Assembly (NCBI GenBank): GCA_963922565.1 | Contig: CAWUIQ010000007.1 | Location: 1 to 64,000 of the forward strand | Reading direction: 5' to 3' | Source of the DNA: JBCBKL01 sp963922565 | GTDB taxonomy: Bacteria > Pseudomonadota > Alphaproteobacteria > Rhodobacterales > Rhodobacteraceae | DNA: 64,000 nucleotides | In this document: positions 60,412 through 64,000 of the stretch, one piece after another | Position numbering within the stretch: position 1 is the first letter of the stretch | Layout: each line of letters begins with the position of its first letter | Translations under genes and position numbers: made by a program | The notes under the pieces: model-generated | Seen by the model: only the letters and a program-made list of their open reading frames with translations | Told to the model about the DNA's origin: nothing | Database searches by the model: none

Positions 60412-61032
60412 CTAGCGCTCAAGCTCTCTCAGTATGTTTTTGAGATGACCGAGCTTCAGCTTCTCAGTCGGAAAATGGTCATCCAGGTCTTCGAACTGAG
60501 CAAACATTTCGCGCGTTAGGGACAGCGTTACAATCGGGCCAAACACCAAGTGGTGGAAGACGTCAAAGTCCTGCGGACTGAATACGCCGTTGTTCACGCC
60601 GTCCATGACAATGTCCTTCAAAGCCGCGCGCTGGTGGATAATGTAGTCTTTGTGAAACCCCTCTGCGACAGTGGGCATCGTGCGCGACACCTCGGCGATC
60701 AACGGAGATAGGCGGCCTGTTGGGGACGTGACGATGGAATCGTACAAGCTGTGCATCGCTGCGGTGATTTTTTCCCAGTCTGACAGCGACGGGTCCGCTC
60801 TGATGTCCAGAAGGCCCTGAACCGCATCTGAGTAACCTTCGTTCACGCATGCGATGAATAGCGCATCCTTACTTTGGAAGTGATGATAGAAGCTGGCCTT
60901 CTGAATGCCGCACGCTTTGGCCAGCTGCGCCATTGATGTCGCCGCATAACCGTTCTCCAAAAAAATTTCGGTCGCTTTGGCAATGATTTCGGCTCTGCGT
61001 TGGGATTGCGCATTTTTCTTCGTCTTATCCAT
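60412..61032 (-). CDS. TetR/AcrR-family repressor of the adjacent RND exporter operon
   Basis: A 206-residue regulator with the TetR helix-turn-helix (AEIIAKATEIFLENGYAATSM, then AQLAKACGIQKASFYHHFQSKDAL) and a ligand domain. Start ATG at 61032; a longer in-frame extension upstream would read through the operator and is rejected. It is divergent from the secreted protein/MMPL operon, with palindromes between them. The spacer 60307-60411 to the AstE-like gene holds nothing recognised. Confidence 0.9.
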   Translation of the reverse strand: MDKTKKNAQSQRRAEIIAKATEIFLENGYAATSMAQLAKACGIQKASFYHHFQSKDALFIACVNEGYSDAVQGLLDIRADPSLSDWEKITAAMHSLYDSIVTSPTGRLSPLIAEVSRTMPTVAEGFHKDYIIHQRAALKDIVMDGVNNGVFSPQDFDVFHHLVFGPIVTLSLTREMFAQFEDLDDHFPTEKLKLGHLKNILRELER

Positions 61033-61057
61033 TGAAGCCTCATTGCCGCGATCTACT

Positions 61058-61092
61058 CTACCGATCGTTCGGTAGACTAACGACCGTTCGGT
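61058..61092. promoter_or_regulatory. Operator sites between the TetR gene and the MMPL operon
   Basis: CTACCGA (61058-61064) and TCGGTAG (61069-61075) form a perfect 7-4-7 palindrome. A second shorter one, ACCGTTCGGT, lies at 61083-61092; the centres are 21 bp apart, two helical turns. CGTTCGGT is directly repeated at 61066 and 61085. Probable TetR-family operator pair. Confidence 0.7.
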
Positions 61093-61125
61093 TGCTGATC
61101 TAAAGGTAGGAGGACGTTGGGGAAA

Positions 61126-61533
61126 GTGCAACATTCAGTCAACGCAAGTCTCTTGGGGCTCGCTCTGCTCGTTACGCCCATCGGCAGCGAGAGCGCATTT
61201 GCCACTACGGGACCTTTCCCGTCGCAGAAGCCGCATGGTTGCGCCATCGCGCACCTGACGGAAATGGTCGCCCGCGCAGAACACCAGCGCGACGAGGCCG
61301 ACATGGCCTATCGGCAAAGTGCGGCGTTGGCTCGCTCGGCGCGCGGGTCCAAACGGGCTTTGCGCGATGCAGGCGCCCGCTTGAAAGCTGCGGAGTTCAC
61401 GCTGCGACGGACAGTTTTTGCGCTCGCCGAAGCGCAAGTCGCGTTCGGTGCCAGCTCGTCCTTCACGTCCGCCGATTGCGACACGCAGCAACTCAAATCC
61501 AACAGCCAAACACGTCACAGCATGGGACAGTGA
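61126..61533 (+). CDS. Secreted hypothetical protein of the MMPL operon
   Basis: A 135-residue protein with a signal peptide (ASLLGLALLVTPIGSESAFA) and a helical mature part rich in Ala, Arg and Glu (HLTEMVARAEHQRDEADMAYRQSAALARSARGSKRALRD), which may form a coiled coil. Two cysteines (HGCAIAH and SADCDTQ) could form a disulfide. No family recognised. The start GTG at 61126 (AGGAGG 12 bases upstream) is preferred over TTG 61117, which stands too close to that site. The MMPL gene starts 2 bases after its stop. Confidence 0.7.
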   Translation: MQHSVNASLLGLALLVTPIGSESAFATTGPFPSQKPHGCAIAHLTEMVARAEHQRDEADMAYRQSAALARSARGSKRALRDAGARLKAAEFTLRRTVFALAEAQVAFGASSSFTSADCDTQQLKSNSQTRHSMGQ

Positions 61534-61534
61534 A

Positions 61535-63877
61535 ATGAATTCCGTTTACTTCGAAAAGCTTGGGGATGCCCTGGCCGACTTTGCCATCCGCTTCCGATGG
61601 TGGGTAGTCGCGGCGTCGGTACTAATATGCCTCGGGATGTCTTTTGGCGCGTCAAACCTGAAATTCGCATCCGATTACCGGGTTTTCTTTGGTGCCGACA
61701 ACCCAGACTTCGTTGCCAATGAAAAGGCTCAAGGCACGTTCGGCAAGGCGGACAATGTTGCGTTTTTGCTGATCCCGAAAGACGGCATTGTCTTTGACAG
61801 GGATACCTTGGCCGCGACCTTGGCCTTGACCGAAGCGGCCTGGACGCTGCCGTATGTTTCACGCGTCGACAGTCTGACCAATTTCCAGTCATCGCGAGGT
61901 GATGGCGAAAACCTGATCGTCGAGGATGTCCTATTTGAACTCGATGAATTGACCCCGGACCGTATGGCCGAGATCGAGCGACTGGCGCGCACCGAACCTT
62001 TGCTAAACCGCTTCCTTGTCTCAGAGCGCGGGCAGGCCACTATCGTGAACGCCGTTCTACAGCTGCCCAGCGATGTTCCCGCAGTGTCTGTCGAGGCGGC
62101 CAGCAAAGCAGCCGCGATCAAGGCCGAGCTAGTTGACGGGTTTCCTGGTCACGATGTGCACCTTCTGGGGGTCGTCATCCTCAGCGCATCCTTTGAAACC
62201 GCCGGTCAGGTCGATAGCCAGACGCTGATCCCGCTTGTTTATGGGCTGATCTTGTTGGTGATCTTCGCGGTGTTCCGGTCGCTGATCGTCGTTGGAGTCA
62301 GCCTGTCGCTGATCTTATTGTCGACTCTCTTTGCAATGGGCATAGGCGGCTTTCTGGGGGTCGAACTCACCCCGATTTCCCTGTCCGCGCCGACAATCAT
62401 TCTCACCATAGCTGTGGCTGATGCGATCCACATCTTTTCGGGCGTGCGTGGCTTTATGCGCAAGGGGATGAACAAGCGAGACGCGCTGGTTTCATCGGTT
62501 GCACTGAATTTCGCCCCGGTCGGCATCACCTCAGTGACGACGATTGTCGGCTTTCTGACCCTCAATTTCTCGGATTCGCCGCCCTTTCATCATCTCGGCA
62601 ACATTACGGCGGCTGGCATCTTTGCAGCCTGGATCCTGTCGATTTTCTTTCTTCCCGCACTGGCGAGTTTTGCGCCGCTGTCATTCAGGCCGCGGTCGTT
62701 TTCCCAGACAAACATCATGACGCATCTGGCCGAACTTGTGGTGCAACGCGCGGTCCCGGTCTTTGGCATAACCTTGGGGTTGTCGGTGACGGCCATCGCT
62801 TTCATCCCGCGGATGGAGCTGAATGACCAATGGACCAAATATTTCGCGCCTAGGCTCGAATTCCGCCAAGCTGTCGATGCCGCGGCTCCGTTTTTCGGCA
62901 CCGAACCTATGGAGTTCGTGATCGACAGCGGCGCGCCCGGCAACGTTACCAACCCGGAATTCCTTCAGGTCGTCGATGACTTCACGAGTTGGTTGCGCAC
63001 CCGGGACGACGTGGTGACCCATGCCTTTGCTGTTTCGGACATCATGAGGCGGCTGAATCGCAACCTGAACGACGAGAACCCGGCCTTCGATGCGATCCCC
63101 GATGCAAAGGAGTTGGCGGCGCAGTATCTGCTCGTCTATGAACTCAGCCTGCCTTATGGCCTGGACCTGAACGACCGCGTCGACATCAACCGACAAACCA
63201 CGCGTGTAACCGCCACGACCCGCGACGTCACCACCAACCAGACCAAGGCGTTTATTGCCGATGCCCAGGCGTGGTTCACTGAAAACAGCAAGGGCATCGC
63301 CACATTAGAGGTCACTGGAGCGAAGAAACTGTTTGCCTTTGTCGCCAAGCGCAACATCGAGGCGATGTTCGAGGGCGCGGTTTATTTGGTTCTGGCTATC
63401 GTCTTGATCTTGTCGCTGACCTTTCGGTCGCTCAAGGTCGGACTGCTTAGCCTGATACCCAATGCCCTCCCCATCCTGATCACCTTTGGTATTTGGTCGG
63501 CGTTGGTGGGAACAGTCGGCTTTTCGGTGGCGGCAACAGGTGCCGTGGCTGTTGGGCTGGTGGTCGATTTCACAGTCCACTTCTTGGCCAAATACCTCCG
63601 TGCCACACGCGACCGGGGCAAGTCGGTGCCGGACGGAATCCGCTATGCCTTTGACACAGCGGGCATCGCGATCTTGGCAACAACGATCATCCTGACCGCT
63701 GGCTTTGCGATCCTCATAACCTCCAGCTTCAAGTTCAACGCTGATCTTGGGCTGCTCACCGCGATTTCGATCGTCATGGCGATGATCGTCAACTTCTTCC
63801 TGCTGCCCAGCCTGTTGATGCTGAGCCGCGCGAAGACCTCTTCCCAATCAATCTCCAACCCCAAAGAGGCTGCATGA
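61535..63877 (+). CDS. RND-superfamily (MMPL) exporter
   Basis: A 780-residue membrane protein with 12 predicted helices in two repeats, each with a large periplasmic loop. Proton-relay acidic residues are seen in VADAIHIF (TM4) and GLVVDFTVHF (TM10). The MMPL/HpnN-type group exports lipids, hopanoids or hydrophobic compounds. The start ATG 61535 follows the secreted-protein gene directly. It is followed with ATGA overlap by a LolA-like gene, a common pairing for this type of exporter. Confidence 0.9.
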   Translation: MNSVYFEKLGDALADFAIRFRWWVVAASVLICLGMSFGASNLKFASDYRVFFGADNPDFVANEKAQGTFGKADNVAFLLIPKDGIVFDRDTLAATLALTEAAWTLPYVSRVDSLTNFQSSRGDGENLIVEDVLFELDELTPDRMAEIERLARTEPLLNRFLVSERGQATIVNAVLQLPSDVPAVSVEAASKAAAIKAELVDGFPGHDVHLLGVVILSASFETAGQVDSQTLIPLVYGLILLVIFAVFRSLIVVGVSLSLILLSTLFAMGIGGFLGVELTPISLSAPTIILTIAVADAIHIFSGVRGFMRKGMNKRDALVSSVALNFAPVGITSVTTIVGFLTLNFSDSPPFHHLGNITAAGIFAAWILSIFFLPALASFAPLSFRPRSFSQTNIMTHLAELVVQRAVPVFGITLGLSVTAIAFIPRMELNDQWTKYFAPRLEFRQAVDAAAPFFGTEPMEFVIDSGAPGNVTNPEFLQVVDDFTSWLRTRDDVVTHAFAVSDIMRRLNRNLNDENPAFDAIPDAKELAAQYLLVYELSLPYGLDLNDRVDINRQTTRVTATTRDVTTNQTKAFIADAQAWFTENSKGIATLEVTGAKKLFAFVAKRNIEAMFEGAVYLVLAIVLILSLTFRSLKVGLLSLIPNALPILITFGIWSALVGTVGFSVAATGAVAVGLVVDFTVHFLAKYLRATRDRGKSVPDGIRYAFDTAGIAILATTIILTAGFAILITSSFKFNADLGLLTAISIVMAMIVNFFLLPSLLMLSRAKTSSQSISNPKEAA

Positions 63878-64000
63878 TGAAACTTATCTCAACCTTGGCC
63901 ACTGCGGCTGCATTGGCACTGTCTCCGCTGGTCCTGACGGCTCAGACCGCCGAGGAAAAAGGGTTCGCTATCGCTCACCGAAGTGACCTGTCGGACAAGG
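63874..64000 (+). CDS. LolA-like outer-membrane lipoprotein-sorting protein, N-terminal part (runs off the window)
   Basis: The first 42 residues are present: a signal peptide (MMKLISTLATAAALALSPLVLTAQ) and the start of the mature protein, TAEEKGFAIAHRSDLSDK, which is the usual beginning of the lipoprotein-sorting proteins found after MMPL exporters. The start at 63874 overlaps the MMPL stop (ATGA). The right edge cuts the gene. Confidence 0.7.
   Translation, partial: MMKLISTLATAAALALSPLVLTAQTAEEKGFAIAHRSDLSDK

Noticed and set aside
1..64000. CRISPR arrays, insertion sequences, prophage or rRNA/tRNA genes
   Set aside because: None seen: no regular direct repeats, transposase motifs, phage genes or structural RNA signatures on reading.

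Overview
The window comes from the main chromosome of a bacteriochlorophyll-a-containing alphaproteobacterium, most likely an aerobic anoxygenic phototroph of the Rhodobacterales (Roseobacter group). The evidence is a bchYZ-pufQBALMC-dxs photosynthesis segment with a tetraheme PufC and no PufX, a second photosynthesis segment (bchG, a PucC/ORF428-type carrier, bchP, idi), the alphaproteobacterial gene order ubiB-ubiE/mutM and rpsT-dnaA-dnaN-recF-gyrB, and high-GC coding sequence throughout. No plasmid, phage, insertion sequence, CRISPR, rRNA or tRNA gene was seen.

Layout. (1) 1-6.2 kb: the end of bchY, then bchZ and the puf operon (light-harvesting 1, reaction centre, tetraheme cytochrome), with mRNA hairpins between pufQ and pufB and between pufA and pufL and a strong terminator after pufC. 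dxs (isoprenoid precursor supply) follows. (2) 8.2-22.1 kb: an accessory catabolic region. A leftward operon of ten closely packed genes, most joined by 4-bp start/stop overlaps (TetR regulator, dipeptide-type ABC permeases and fused ATPase, aldehyde dehydrogenase, SDR, cupin, P1-family self-cleaving hydrolase, alpha/beta hydrolase, TTC38-like TPR protein), is divergent from a flavodoxin-fold reductase, a DUF1772 protein and a histone-deacetylase-fold amidohydrolase. The divergent gap carries three copies of a TTGACA-N3-TGTCAA palindrome. A matching solute-binding protein and a cupin lie just beyond. (3) 22.3-27.8 kb: panBC, an M20 peptidase, a persulfide-dioxygenase-like MBL protein and glpK. 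(4) 27.9-31.8 kb: the operon bchG-ORF428-bchP-idi, headed by a PpsR/CrtJ palindrome that overlaps the bchG start. (5) 31.9-51.4 kb: housekeeping genes: LLM oxidoreductase, thiolase, phosphatase, serA-serC/serB, ubiB, ubiE, mutM, enoyl-CoA hydratase, an aspartyl-hydroxylase-like protein, rpsT and dnaA-dnaN-recF-gyrB. (6) 51.5-64 kb: a ZntB-like transporter, a small lipoprotein with an unusual branched inverted-repeat structure upstream, a LysR regulator, a DUF481 outer-membrane protein, a LapA-domain protein, MgtE, a retropepsin-like protease/RimK/AstE-like peptide-tagging cassette, and a TetR-controlled RND (MMPL) exporter operon that runs off the end.

The best candidates for something not yet described are the operator-controlled catabolic cluster of unknown substrate at 8.2-22.1 kb, the three-way-junction element at 53142-53218, and the apparently leaderless, repressor-overlapped starts of bchG and of the first TetR gene. 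Functions are inferred from motifs and gene order by reading alone; no database search was run.
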